Shown in pieces: positions 9,513 to 18,171 of a DNA stretch of 47,787 bases. The position numbers were made by a program, and so were the translations under genes. The notes under the pieces are model-generated. The model worked only from the letters and a program-made list of their open reading frames with translations, ran no database searches and was not told where the DNA came from. Source of the DNA: Candidatus Eiseniibacteriota bacterium (lineage in GTDB: Bacteria > Eisenbacteria > RBG-16-71-46 > JACRLI01); the NCBI GenBank assembly GCA_025351485.1, contig JANXVU010000060.1, forward strand, positions 1 to 47,787, read 5' to 3'. Each line of letters opens with the position of its first letter. Positions within the stretch are counted from its first letter, which is position 1.

Positions 9513-10730
9513 CTACTCGTAGCGCAGCGCCTCGATCGGATCGAGCCGGCTGGCCTTGCGCGCCGGGTAGAATCCGAAAAAGATTCCCACCAGCCCCGAG
9601 AAGCACAGGGACAGGACGATCGATGCCGGCGAGACCAGCGTCGGCCACTTGGCCACGCTGCTGACAATCTGGCTGGTGAGTATGCCCAGCGCCACCCCGA
9701 TTACGCCGCCCACCAGACTCAGCAGCGCTGCTTCCAGGAGGAACTGGAACAGGATGTCCTTCTCGGCGGCGCCGACCGCGAGGCGAATGCCGATTTCGCG
9801 GGTTCGTTCGGTGACCGAGACCAGCATGATGTTCATGATCCCGATGCCTCCCACCAGCAGGCTCACCCCGGCGATGCTGCCGAGGAGCATGGTCATGATC
9901 TGGGACGTGGCCTCGGCCGTGGATGCGATGTCGGCCTGGCTCCGGATGATGAAGTCGTCGTTGTCGTTGGGCCCGATGCGGTGGCGCTGGCGCAGCAGCG
10001 CGGTCATTTCGTCGATCGCCTGGCCGGCCAAAAGGGGACTCGAAGTGCTGGCCATGATGTTGTTCACCGAGGTGGTGCCGGCCATCTGCTTCTGCACCAC
10101 GGTGAGCGGGGCGACGATGATGTCGTCCTGGTCCTGCCCGCGCGGGTCGGTGCCTTTGGAACTGAGCACGCCCACGACGCGGAAGGGCAACTTCTTGATG
10201 CGGATGGTCTGCCCGATCGGGTCGCTGGTCCCGAACAGGTTGTCCTCGACCGTCTTTCCGATCACGCACACCTTGGCCGATCCCCGCACATCGGAATCCG
10301 AGAAGAAGGCCCCCGCGACCAGCGGCCAGTCCCGGATCTCGGGGTAGCTCGCCCACACGCCCTGCACCGAGGTGCTCCAGTTCTGGTCTCCGAACACCAC
10401 CTGCCCCGGAGAGCGAACCACCGGGGAGACGTTCACCACCGACGGACACTCCGCCAGGATGGCCTTGGCATCGTCCTCCTTCAGCGCCGAGGACGCGCCC
10501 CAGCCCATCGCGACGCCTCCGCGGGAAGTGCTTCCCGAAAAAATCATCACCAGGTTGCTGCCGAGGCTGGCGATCTGGGACTGCACCGAGGCGCGGGCGC
10601 CCTGGCCGATGCCGATCATGGCGATCACGGAAGCCACGCCGATGATGATTCCAAGGACGGTCAGCGTGGAACGCATGCGATTGCGGCGCAGCGCCCGCAG
10701 CGCGACGCGGATGATCATCAGGAGATTCAT
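9513..10730 (-). CDS. MacB-type ABC permease
   Basis: A 405-residue inner-membrane protein with the MacB/LolC topology. TM1 is near residues 20-42 (STLTVLGIIIGVASVIAMIG), followed by a large periplasmic domain of about 220 residues. Three C-terminal TM segments follow, beginning at ITSMLLGSIAGVSLLVGGIG-like sequence. The conserved VSVTERTREIGIRLAVGA coupling loop is present. It forms a mechanotransmission complex with the ATPase just upstream and the MacA-like adaptor. Its ATG overlaps the ATPase stop as ATGA. Genes of this type export macrolides, peptides or lipoproteins; the substrate is not predictable here. No TolC gene lies nearby. Confidence 0.92.
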   Translation of the reverse strand: MNLLMIIRVALRALRRNRMRSTLTVLGIIIGVASVIAMIGIGQGARASVQSQIASLGSNLVMIFSGSTSRGGVAMGWGASSALKEDDAKAILAECPSVVNVSPVVRSPGQVVFGDQNWSTSVQGVWASYPEIRDWPLVAGAFFSDSDVRGSAKVCVIGKTVEDNLFGTSDPIGQTIRIKKLPFRVVGVLSSKGTDPRGQDQDDIIVAPLTVVQKQMAGTTSVNNIMASTSSPLLAGQAIDEMTALLRQRHRIGPNDNDDFIIRSQADIASTAEATSQIMTMLLGSIAGVSLLVGGIGIMNIMLVSVTERTREIGIRLAVGAAEKDILFQFLLEAALLSLVGGVIGVALGILTSQIVSSVAKWPTLVSPASIVLSLCFSGLVGIFFGFYPARKASRLDPIEALRYE

Positions 10731-11479
10731 TGGATCTTCACCTCGGCTTCAAGGGCGGAAAGGTGGGCGCGTTCCCCGGCGGGATCGCGCCGGGTCGCCA
10801 CCCGGGTGTCCGAGACCGGCCGGCCGTCGCGAAACACCAGGTTGCGCTCCGCGTACTGGGCGATGTCGGGCTCGTGCGTGACCATGACGATGGTGATGCC
10901 CTGCCGGTTGAGCTCCAGGAATAGCTCCATGATGTCGATCCCGGTGCGCGTATCCAGGTTGCCGGTGGGTTCGTCGCCCAGCAGCAGCATCGGCTGGTTG
11001 ACCAGTGCTCGCGCGATGGCCACGCGCTGCTGCTGCCCGCCGGAAAGCTGGCTCGGCGTGTGGTCCATGCGGTCCGCGAGCCCGACGCGCGTGAGCGCGT
11101 CCGTCACGCGCTTCCTTCGCTCCCCCGAATCCACGTTCTGGTACAGGAGCGGCAGTTCGACGTTCTCGTAGGCGGACGTCCGGCTGAGCAGGTTGAAGCC
11201 CTGGAACACGAATCCGATCTTGCGACCCCGCACTTTGGGCAACTCGCTGCGCTCCAGCGCCAGCATGTCTTGCCCACCCAGCAGGTAGCGGCCCGAGGTG
11301 GGCCGGTCCAGGCAGCCGATCACGTTCATGAAGGTGGACTTGCCGGAGCCCGACGCTCCGCTGATGGCCACGAAGCTGCCTTCGGCGATGCTCAAGGTGA
11401 CCCCGCGCAGCGCCTGCACGGTGACATCTCCCATGACGTAGTCGCGGGTCAGGTTCTCGACGACGATCAGCTCGCCCAT
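10727..11479 (-). CDS. MacB/LolD-type ABC ATPase
   Basis: A 250-residue ATP-binding subunit encoded separately from the permease, unlike E. coli MacB where both are fused. Walker A is GASGSGKST near residue 40, the signature is LSGGQQQR, and Walker B with D-loop is LLLGDEPTGNLDT; MVTHEPDIA gives the H-loop. The family-specific start MGELIVVENLTRDYVMGD is clear. It lies 15 bp downstream of the adaptor gene and overlaps the permease by 4 bp, which makes a single operon. Confidence 0.93.
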   Translation of the reverse strand: MGELIVVENLTRDYVMGDVTVQALRGVTLSIAEGSFVAISGASGSGKSTFMNVIGCLDRPTSGRYLLGGQDMLALERSELPKVRGRKIGFVFQGFNLLSRTSAYENVELPLLYQNVDSGERRKRVTDALTRVGLADRMDHTPSQLSGGQQQRVAIARALVNQPMLLLGDEPTGNLDTRTGIDIMELFLELNRQGITIVMVTHEPDIAQYAERNLVFRDGRPVSDTRVATRRDPAGERAHLSALEAEVKIQ

Positions 11480-11494
11480 GCCGGGGCCGCCTTT

Positions 11495-12934
11495 CTACCG
11501 CCCACGGCCGCCACCGCCGCCGCCGGGGCCGCCGAAACCGGGGGGCGGACTGAGCGACTTGGACTGCCCGTTGGTGAGCACTCCGGTCACGAGCGTCTGT
11601 CCGACCTGAAGGTCGCCGCTCAACACCTCGGTGAAGCTGCCGTCGCTGAGCCCGGGCTTAATGACTACCGGCTTGACCTGTCCCGGGGCCACCTGCACGT
11701 AGACCCGGACCGGCGCCGTGCGCGCCCGGCGCTGCCCGCCGCCGTTGGAATCGCCCGCTCCGCCGTGCTCCCGCCGCCACGCGGCGCGCATGCTATCCGA
11801 AGGACCGCCCTGCGCGCCGCCCATCCGCTGCCACTTGCGGGCGCGGGCGCTGTCGCCTGTTGCGGCGCCGCCGCCGGCCATGCCAGGCGCCGGGGACCCG
11901 GAAGCCGAGGCCGTGCCGGTAGATTCCCGTTGCCCGTTCCCGGCCGCGACGGCGCCGCCCATCCGGCCCTTCTCCTCGGGCTTGAGGCCCAGCAGCTTGG
12001 AGACGTCCGCGCTCGGCTTGAAGCGCAGCGCCGCATTGGGCACCTTCAGCACGTCATCGCGGCGGGCCACCAGGATGCTGACATTGGCGGTCATCCCCGG
12101 GCGAAGTTTCTGTTCAGGGTTGCCCACTTCGATCACGGTGGTGTAGGTCACGACGTTCTGCACCGTGATGGGCTGCTGCCGGATCTGCGTCACGTGCCCG
12201 TGGAACTGCGCGTCGGGGAATGCGTCCACGCTGAAGGTGACCGGCTGGTCGGGGTGGATCTTGCCGATGTCAGCCTCGTCGATGGCCGTTTCCACCTGCA
12301 TCTTGGTCAGGTCGTTCGCGATCAGGAACAGCTCGGGGGCCTGCAGGCTGGCCGCGACGGTCTGCCCGACGTCCACCGAGCGGGAGATCACCGTGCCGTT
12401 GATCGGGGAGTAGATCGTGCAGTGCGCCAGGTTCACCATGGCCAGGTCCACCGAGGCCTGCACCTGCTTGACCGTGGAGCCCGCGCTTTCGAAGGCGGTC
12501 TGGGCCGCGTCCATGTCGGCCTTGGAGCTGAAGTTTTTCTTGAACATTTCCTGGGCGCGCGCGTAGATGCGCCGCTGGTTCTCCAGATCGGAGCGGGCCT
12601 TTTCAAGGTTGGCCCGGGCCTGGGCCACCTGGGCGTTGTAAATGCCCGGATCCAGCTGCAACAGCAGTTGCCCCTGCCGGACCTGCGAGTTGTAGTCCGC
12701 GTAGAGGTGCAGGACCGTGCCTGAAATCTGGCTGCCCACGTGGACCGTCATGACCGGATTTACGGTCCCCGTGGCGCTGACCGAGGCGTCCAGGCTGCCG
12801 CGGGACACTTCGCCCGTGAGCACCTTGAACGGGGCGGGACGCTTCAGGATCGCCATGGCGCCCACCCCCAGCACCGCGAGGGCAAGCACAAGAAAGATGA
12901 GGCGTTTGCGGGCAGATGGAGTCAACCGAACCAT
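11495..12934 (-). CDS. MacA-like periplasmic adaptor (RND/HlyD family)
   Basis: A 479-residue membrane fusion protein linking the ABC pair to an outer-membrane channel. It has an N-terminal anchor (RLIFLVLALAVLGVGAMAIL), then the lipoyl half-motifs, a helical hairpin with heptad-like ARANLEKARSDLENQRRIYA, and a beta-barrel. An unusual Gly/Ala/Ser/Arg-rich insert of roughly 80 residues (about 300-390) interrupts the barrel/membrane-proximal region, and the C terminus is poly-Gly. ATG 12934 is preferred because the anchor starts there and GGAAAGGA precedes it, although the spacing is tight. It is the first gene of the operon. Confidence 0.88.
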   Translation of the reverse strand: MVRLTPSARKRLIFLVLALAVLGVGAMAILKRPAPFKVLTGEVSRGSLDASVSATGTVNPVMTVHVGSQISGTVLHLYADYNSQVRQGQLLLQLDPGIYNAQVAQARANLEKARSDLENQRRIYARAQEMFKKNFSSKADMDAAQTAFESAGSTVKQVQASVDLAMVNLAHCTIYSPINGTVISRSVDVGQTVAASLQAPELFLIANDLTKMQVETAIDEADIGKIHPDQPVTFSVDAFPDAQFHGHVTQIRQQPITVQNVVTYTTVIEVGNPEQKLRPGMTANVSILVARRDDVLKVPNAALRFKPSADVSKLLGLKPEEKGRMGGAVAAGNGQRESTGTASASGSPAPGMAGGGAATGDSARARKWQRMGGAQGGPSDSMRAAWRREHGGAGDSNGGGQRRARTAPVRVYVQVAPGQVKPVVIKPGLSDGSFTEVLSGDLQVGQTLVTGVLTNGQSKSLSPPPGFGGPGGGGGGRGR

Positions 12935-13013
12935 TCCTTTCCAGGGGGGGCCGAATCTTAGACTGGCACACCGGCCCAAAAGTTACAGGCAGAAGTCGCC
13001 GGGCAGGGCCGAT

Positions 13014-14501
13014 TTACAGCCCGAACGGGTTCAGGGGCTTTTCGCCGACCCACTGCACCACCGACTTCTGCTCGGTGTAGAGCTTGAGCGTCTCCAGGGC
13101 CAGCTCGCGCCCGAAACCGGACTGCTTGAATCCTCCGAAGGGGACCCCGGGGAACCCGGTGAACGGCTGGTTGACGGTGATCAGGCCGGCCTTGATGCCC
13201 GCGGAAGCGCGGATGGCGCGGGCGCCGTTGGTGGACCAGACCGTGCCGGCCAGGCCGTACTCGGTGTCGTTGGCCAGTTCCAGCGCCTCGGACTCCGTCT
13301 TGAACGGCGATATGGTGACCACCGGCCCGAAGACCTCCTCGCGCACGCACTTCATCTTCTGGTTCACGCCGGTGAGCACGGCCGGGGCGTAGAAGTTGCC
13401 CTTGGCCAGGTCCCCGGTCTCGACCTTCTTCCCGCCGCACTCCAGCCGCGCGCCTTCCGCCACGCCCGACTCCACGTAGCCGTGCACCTTCCGGAGATGG
13501 GCGTCCGAGATGAGCGCGCCGATCTGGGTCTTTTCATGCAGCGGGTCGCCCACCACGAGCTTCTGCGTCTTGGCGATGAAGTCGGCGACAAAAGCATCGT
13601 AGACCTTTTCGTGCACGTAGACGCGGGTGCGCGCCTCGCACGATTGGCCGGACGAATAGAACACTGCGAACACCGAGCCGTTCACCGCCGCGGCCAGGTC
13701 GGCGTCCTCGAAGACCAGGTTGGGCGACTTGCCGCCGAGCTCCAGCGTGACCCGCTTCATCGTGCCCGCGGCCGCGCGCATGATGGCCTTGCCGGTTTCG
13801 GTCTCGCCGGTGAAGGCGATCTTGTCGATGCCCGGGTGTTCGGCCATGTAGGCCCCGATTTCGGCGCCCGGGCCGGTGATCACGTTCACCACTCCCGCCG
13901 GGATGCCGGCTTCCAGCGCCAGCTCGGCCAGGCACAAGGCGGTAAGCGGGGTCGCGCTGGCGGGCTTGAGCACCACCGTGCATCCGGCCGCCAGCGCCGG
14001 CGCGAGCTTCCAGGCGGCCATCATCACCGGATAGTTCCACGGCACGATCTGCCCGCACACGCCCACCGGCTCGCGGGTGGTATAGGCGAACAGGTTGTTC
14101 GGCATCACCAGCGTCTCGCCGGTGAGCTTGGTGATCGCGCCCGCGTAATACTCGAAATCCTCGATGCCCTGGGTGAGCTCGCCCTTGGAGGCCCATACCG
14201 GCTTTCCGCAGTTCATGGTCTCCAGGCGGGCCAGCTCGTCGATGTTCTTCTGGATGAGCTCGGCATACTTCATCAGCAGGCGGGTGCGCTTGACCGCCGA
14301 AGTCTTCTTCCAGGCGTTGTTCAGCGCGCCCCGCGCGGCGGCGACCGCCGCGTCCACGTCGGCCTTGCCGGCCCGGGCCACCGTGGCCAGAACTTCGTTT
14401 TTCGAGGGGTTGAAGGTCTCGAAGGTCAGTCCGGACTGCGCCTCGACGCTCTTTCCGTCGATGATCATGCTGTAGTGCTTCCTGTCGCTCGCGGTGCTCA
14501 T
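13014..14501 (-). CDS. NAD(P)-dependent aldehyde dehydrogenase (betaine-aldehyde-like)
   Basis: A 495-residue full-length ALDH that oxidises an aldehyde to the acid. The expected catalytic residues are visible: Asn156 in PWNYP, Lys179 in VVLKP, Glu254 in LELGGKSP and the nucleophile Cys288 in SGQSCEA. The cofactor loop reads FTGETETG, where FTGS is usual. A GGAG ribosome site precedes the ATG. It is the last gene of the nine-gene catabolic operon, 27 bp after the thiolase. That position suggests it oxidises a semialdehyde intermediate, the step done by the ALDH half of PaaZ in phenylacetate breakdown. That role is inferred, and a betaine-aldehyde-type substrate cannot be excluded. Confidence 0.88.
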   Translation of the reverse strand: MSTASDRKHYSMIIDGKSVEAQSGLTFETFNPSKNEVLATVARAGKADVDAAVAAARGALNNAWKKTSAVKRTRLLMKYAELIQKNIDELARLETMNCGKPVWASKGELTQGIEDFEYYAGAITKLTGETLVMPNNLFAYTTREPVGVCGQIVPWNYPVMMAAWKLAPALAAGCTVVLKPASATPLTALCLAELALEAGIPAGVVNVITGPGAEIGAYMAEHPGIDKIAFTGETETGKAIMRAAAGTMKRVTLELGGKSPNLVFEDADLAAAVNGSVFAVFYSSGQSCEARTRVYVHEKVYDAFVADFIAKTQKLVVGDPLHEKTQIGALISDAHLRKVHGYVESGVAEGARLECGGKKVETGDLAKGNFYAPAVLTGVNQKMKCVREEVFGPVVTISPFKTESEALELANDTEYGLAGTVWSTNGARAIRASAGIKAGLITVNQPFTGFPGVPFGGFKQSGFGRELALETLKLYTEQKSVVQWVGEKPLNPFGL

Positions 14502-14528
14502 TTGTATCTCCCGGCGGGCTCGGCCGCC

Positions 14529-15725
14529 TTATAGAATTTCCACGACGGTGGCCATGCCCTGCCCGACGCCGATGCACATGGTGGCGAGGCCGTGACGGCC
14601 CCCGCGGCGGCGCAACTCGTGGATCAGCGTTCCCACGATCCGGGCCCCGCTCATGCCGAGCGGGTGTCCCAGCGCGATGCCGCCGCCGTTGACGTTCAGG
14701 CGGTCCATTGGAATTTCAAGGTCCTGCACGCACGCCAGCACCTGGGCGGCGAACGCTTCGTTGAGCTCGATGAGATCCATCTGCGACATGGTGAGACCGG
14801 CTCGTTGCAGGGCGAGGCGCGAGGCCGGCACCGGGCCGAGGCCCATGAGCGCGGGGTCCACGCCGGCCACGGCGGAAGACAGGATGCGGGCGAGCGGCTT
14901 GAGTCCGGCCCGCTTCGCAGCCTCTTCGCTCATCACCAGCAGGGCCGCGGCGCCGTCGTTCACTCCGGAGGAGTTCCCCGCGGTCACCGTGCCACCCTCG
15001 CGGAACGCGGGCTTGAGCCGGGCCAGCAGCTCCACGGTGGTGTCGGGGCGCGGGTGCTCGTCCCGGTCCACCCGAACCGGGTCCCCCTTCTTCTGGGGGA
15101 GTTCCACCGCGATGATCTCGGCGTCGAAGCGGCCTTCCGCCTGCGCTGCGCAGGCCCGCGCCTGGCTCCCGGCGGCGAACTCGTCCTGCGCCTCGCGCGA
15201 AATCCTGTACTTTTCCGCCACATTTTCGGCGGTCTCGCCCATGCTAAACGGGTGGTGCAGCTTGGCCAGCTTCGGATTGGTGAAGCGCCATCCGATGGTG
15301 GTGTCGAAGATCTTCACTTCGCGGCCGAAGGGCGATTCGCTCTTGGCCATGACGAAGGGAGCGCGGGTCATGCTCTCGGCGCCGCCGGCGATGAAGACTT
15401 CTCCTTCACCCGCCGCCACGGCGTGCGCGGCGGACACCACCGCCTGCATCCCCGAAGCGCACAGCCGGTTCACGGTTTGTCCCGGCACGGTGACCGGGAG
15501 GCCGGCCAGCAGCAGCGCCATGCGGGCGAGGTTACGGTTTTCCTCGCCGGCGCCGTTGGCGTTTCCCATGAGCACGTCGTCCACGGAGGCGGGATCGATT
15601 CCGGTGCGCTGGACGATTCCGGAAATCACCCGTGCGCCCAGGTCATCGGGCCTCACGTCCTTCAGCGCGCCGGCGTAGCGCCCGACGGGCGTGCGTAGCG
15701 CGTCCACGATCACGGCTTTGGACAT
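14529..15725 (-). CDS. paaJ: Acetyl-CoA acyltransferase, PcaF/PaaJ type
   Basis: A 398-residue thiolase that cleaves a 3-oxoacyl-CoA with CoA. It carries the nucleophilic Cys89 in NRLCASGM, the His motif GHPLGMSGAR and the second Cys in CIGVGQG. The signatures GAGEENRNLARMA and DTTIGWRFTNP are those of 3-oxoadipyl-CoA thiolases, not generic beta-oxidation thiolases. It lies 42 bp after the second PaaH module. The expected reactions are thiolysis of 3-oxo-5,6-dehydrosuberyl-CoA and/or 3-oxoadipyl-CoA to acetyl-CoA and succinyl-CoA. The subfamily call is good; the exact substrate in this organism is inferred. Confidence 0.9.
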   Translation of the reverse strand: MSKAVIVDALRTPVGRYAGALKDVRPDDLGARVISGIVQRTGIDPASVDDVLMGNANGAGEENRNLARMALLLAGLPVTVPGQTVNRLCASGMQAVVSAAHAVAAGEGEVFIAGGAESMTRAPFVMAKSESPFGREVKIFDTTIGWRFTNPKLAKLHHPFSMGETAENVAEKYRISREAQDEFAAGSQARACAAQAEGRFDAEIIAVELPQKKGDPVRVDRDEHPRPDTTVELLARLKPAFREGGTVTAGNSSGVNDGAAALLVMSEEAAKRAGLKPLARILSSAVAGVDPALMGLGPVPASRLALQRAGLTMSQMDLIELNEAFAAQVLACVQDLEIPMDRLNVNGGGIALGHPLGMSGARIVGTLIHELRRRGGRHGLATMCIGVGQGMATVVEIL

Positions 15726-15767
15726 TCGGTCACTCTTTCGATGGTTGGAGGGCGCGCATCGCCCGTT

Positions 15768-16547
15768 TCACGTTGAGGACGGTGGGTACTCGTAGAACCC
15801 GCGGCCGTGCCGCTCTCCGAGCCATCCGGCGAGCACGTGCTTGCGCAGGAGCGGCATGGAACGGTAGCGGTCTTCCCGGTACTCGCGCTCCAGCCCTTCG
15901 AGCACCGCGAGCACCCGGTCGAGCCCGATGCGGTCGGCCCAGCGGAGCGGCCCCTCGGGATAGCTGGTGCCCAGCTTCATGGCCGTGTCGATGTCGGAGG
16001 CGGTGGCGCCGCGTTCCGAAAGCAGGCTTACGGCCTCGTTGATGATTCCGCACACCAGGCGCAACTGCACGCCGCCGGGATGGTCGCCCAGAGGGTCCAC
16101 TTCGAAACCGCAGGAGCGAAAGAGCTCCTGGGCCGACTTCCACGCGGAGTCCCCGGTCCCGAAGCCGCGCTGCAACTCCATGCGCTTGCGGTCGGCGAAT
16201 GGGGGAAGGCCTGAAAAGCCGGCCACGCTTGCTCCATCCCCAAGCCACGAGCCGATCTCCGTCGGGCCTGCGCGCAGGGCGGAGCCGATCACCAGGGAGG
16301 TGGACGTTCCGGCGATCGCGCGGTACACCTCGCGCTTTCCGGCCAGGGACCCTTCCACGAACTCCACGATGGTCCCCGCCTTGCCCGCCCTGTCGCGGGC
16401 TTCGGCGAGCAGGGGGTCCGCCGGAAAGGCATCGCTCCGCGGCGCGCCCCAGTGGACGACGTCCGGGGAGTGGCCCGCCTTGGTGAGCCGGTCCGCCAGT
16501 TCCAGGATTTCCGGGCCATCACCCAGAAGCAGCAGCTCACTCGCCAT
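15768..16547 (-). CDS. 3-hydroxyacyl-CoA dehydrogenase, second module of split PaaH
   Basis: A 259-residue protein matching the C-terminal part of PaaH/PaaC dehydrogenases. It has the linker domain (SELLLLGDGPEILELADRL), then a 3HCDH C-terminal domain with IINEAVSLLSERGATASDID, AMKLGTSYPEGPLRWAD and YREDRYRSMPLLR. The N-terminal part lacks a working GxGxxG, so it cannot bind NAD alone. In E. coli PaaH these parts form one chain with the preceding module; here its ATG lies inside the end of the upstream gene (11-bp overlap, different frame). It is probably a structural or dimerising subunit. Confidence 0.8.
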   Translation of the reverse strand: MASELLLLGDGPEILELADRLTKAGHSPDVVHWGAPRSDAFPADPLLAEARDRAGKAGTIVEFVEGSLAGKREVYRAIAGTSTSLVIGSALRAGPTEIGSWLGDGASVAGFSGLPPFADRKRMELQRGFGTGDSAWKSAQELFRSCGFEVDPLGDHPGGVQLRLVCGIINEAVSLLSERGATASDIDTAMKLGTSYPEGPLRWADRIGLDRVLAVLEGLEREYREDRYRSMPLLRKHVLAGWLGERHGRGFYEYPPSST

Positions 16548-17397
16548 GCTTGTAGAATCCCTTCCCGGTCTTGCGGCCGAGCCGCCCCGATTCCACCAGC
16601 GCGCGCTGCACCGGGCTCGGCCGGTAACGGGCGTCCTCGAAGTACAAGTGATAGACCGACTGGGTCACGGCGTAGTTCACGTCCACGCCGATCAGGTCCA
16701 CCAGCTCGAGCGGGCCCATGCGAAAGCCGGCGTCGCGCATCAGGCGGTCCACCACTTCCGGCTCGGCGATCTTTTCCGAGACACACCGCATGGCTTCGCC
16801 GTAAAAGGGGCGCGCCACCCGGTTCACGATGAAGCCCGGCGTGTCCTCGGCCAGCACCGTGGTCTTGCCCCAGGACTGCGCCAGCCGGACGGCGTTCTCG
16901 ACTGTCTCGCGCGAGGTCTCCCGGCCCGGGATCACCTCCACCAGCGCCATCAGCGCCGGCGGATTGAAGAAGTGCAGCCCGACCACCCGCTCGGGCCGCC
17001 GGGTGCCGCCGGCGATCGAAGTGATGGACAGGGACGAAGTGTTCGATGCCAGGATCGAATCCCCGCCCAGCGAGCCGTCGAGCGCGGCGAACAACTCCCG
17101 CTTAAGCGGCAGCTCTTCGGCGACGGCTTCGATCGCCCAGCCGCACCCGGAAAGCTCGCCCACGTTCTTTACCGGCATCAGGCGCGCCACGCAGCGGTCG
17201 CGCTCTTCCTGGGTGAGCTTGCCCTTGGCCAGCAGCTTGTCCCAGACCTGGGAGAGCCGCTCCACGGCGGTTTCCACCAGCTCCGGCGCCCGGTCCAGCA
17301 AACGCACCTCGTGGCCCGCCTGGGCCGCCAGCTGTGCGATGCCGCTGCCCATGGTGCCGGTCCCGATCACCGCGACGGAGGGAAGGGGTGGCGTCAC
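16537..17397 (-). CDS. paaH: 3-hydroxyacyl-CoA dehydrogenase, PaaH N-terminal module
   Basis: A 286-residue NAD-dependent dehydrogenase that oxidises 3-hydroxyadipyl-CoA-like substrates to 3-oxoacyl-CoA. The Rossmann motif is VIGTGTMGSGIAQLAA, and NTSSLSITSIA and GLHFFNPPALM hold the catalytic Ser/His region. FIVNRVARPFYGEA, MGPLELVDLIGVDVN and GRLGRKTGKGFY follow. The match is closest to PaaH, not to FadB. The start is GTG, overlapping the PaaG stop (GTGA). The chain stops after KHGE, where PaaH normally continues into the linker encoded by the next gene. Confidence 0.9.
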   Translation of the reverse strand: MTPPLPSVAVIGTGTMGSGIAQLAAQAGHEVRLLDRAPELVETAVERLSQVWDKLLAKGKLTQEERDRCVARLMPVKNVGELSGCGWAIEAVAEELPLKRELFAALDGSLGGDSILASNTSSLSITSIAGGTRRPERVVGLHFFNPPALMALVEVIPGRETSRETVENAVRLAQSWGKTTVLAEDTPGFIVNRVARPFYGEAMRCVSEKIAEPEVVDRLMRDAGFRMGPLELVDLIGVDVNYAVTQSVYHLYFEDARYRPSPVQRALVESGRLGRKTGKGFYKHGE

Positions 17398-18167
17398 TTC
17401 TTGCCGCTCTTTGCCAGGAACGCGTCCACCAGCGCCTTGTATTCCGGCGTCCGGGAAGCTTCATCCTGGAGCCGGGCCTCGAGCGCGAGCATCTCTTCCA
17501 GGCTGGAGGTCCAGGTCTGGCGCAGCATCTCCTTGATCCGTCGGATGGCCTCGGGGCTCTTCGTGGCCAGCTCGCGGGCCACTTCCAGCGCCGCCTTCTT
17601 CAAGATCGGGCGAGGGACCACCCGGGAGACGATCCCGGCCCGGAGCGCCTCCTCCGCGGTCAACGCCCGGCCCGTGGCGCACAGGTCGAACGCCATCGAC
17701 GGGCCCACCAGCCGCGGCAGGAACCAGCTGGAGCCGCTGTCGGGGACCAGGCCGATGGAGACGAACGCCTGCAGGAACTTGGCGGCAACGGAGGCGATCC
17801 GCATGTCGGCCGCCAGCGCAAAGCTCATGCCCGCCCCGGCCGCCGCTCCGTTGACCGCGGCGATCACCGGCATGGGAAGGGCGCGCATGGCGAGCACCAT
17901 CGGGTTGTAGTGCTCCAGGATGTGCTTGGAGATGGACCAGTCGGCGCCGCGAGACTGCACGTCGGCCAGGTCCTGGCCGGCGCAAAAGCCGCGGCCCGCG
18001 CCGGTCACGACGAGCGCGCGCACTTCGCGATCCGCGGCCAGGGCGCGGAAGGCCTCGGTGCATTCGGAGATCATTTGTTCGTTGAAGCTGTTCAGCACGT
18101 CCGGGCGGTTCAGGGTGAGCGTGGCAAGCGCGCCGTCGCGCTCCAGCAGGATCGTCTCGAAGGCCAC
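17394..18167 (-). CDS. paaG: PaaG-like enoyl-CoA isomerase
   Basis: A 257-residue crotonase-fold protein resembling PaaG, which isomerises 1,2-epoxyphenylacetyl-CoA to oxepin-CoA and shifts double bonds in later intermediates. Oxyanion-hole segments are GFCAGQDL and NGAAAGAGMSFALAADM. The PaaG-type stretch GLVPDSGSSWFLPRLVG contains the acidic catalytic residue. The start is GTG 18167, preceded at 7 nt by GGGGAGG that overlaps the stop of PaaF. An ATG 30 nt farther upstream lies inside the previous gene and lacks support. The stop overlaps the PaaH start. Confidence 0.85.
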   Translation of the reverse strand: MAFETILLERDGALATLTLNRPDVLNSFNEQMISECTEAFRALAADREVRALVVTGAGRGFCAGQDLADVQSRGADWSISKHILEHYNPMVLAMRALPMPVIAAVNGAAAGAGMSFALAADMRIASVAAKFLQAFVSIGLVPDSGSSWFLPRLVGPSMAFDLCATGRALTAEEALRAGIVSRVVPRPILKKAALEVARELATKSPEAIRRIKEMLRQTWTSSLEEMLALEARLQDEASRTPEYKALVDAFLAKSGKK

Positions 18168-18171
18168 TGCG

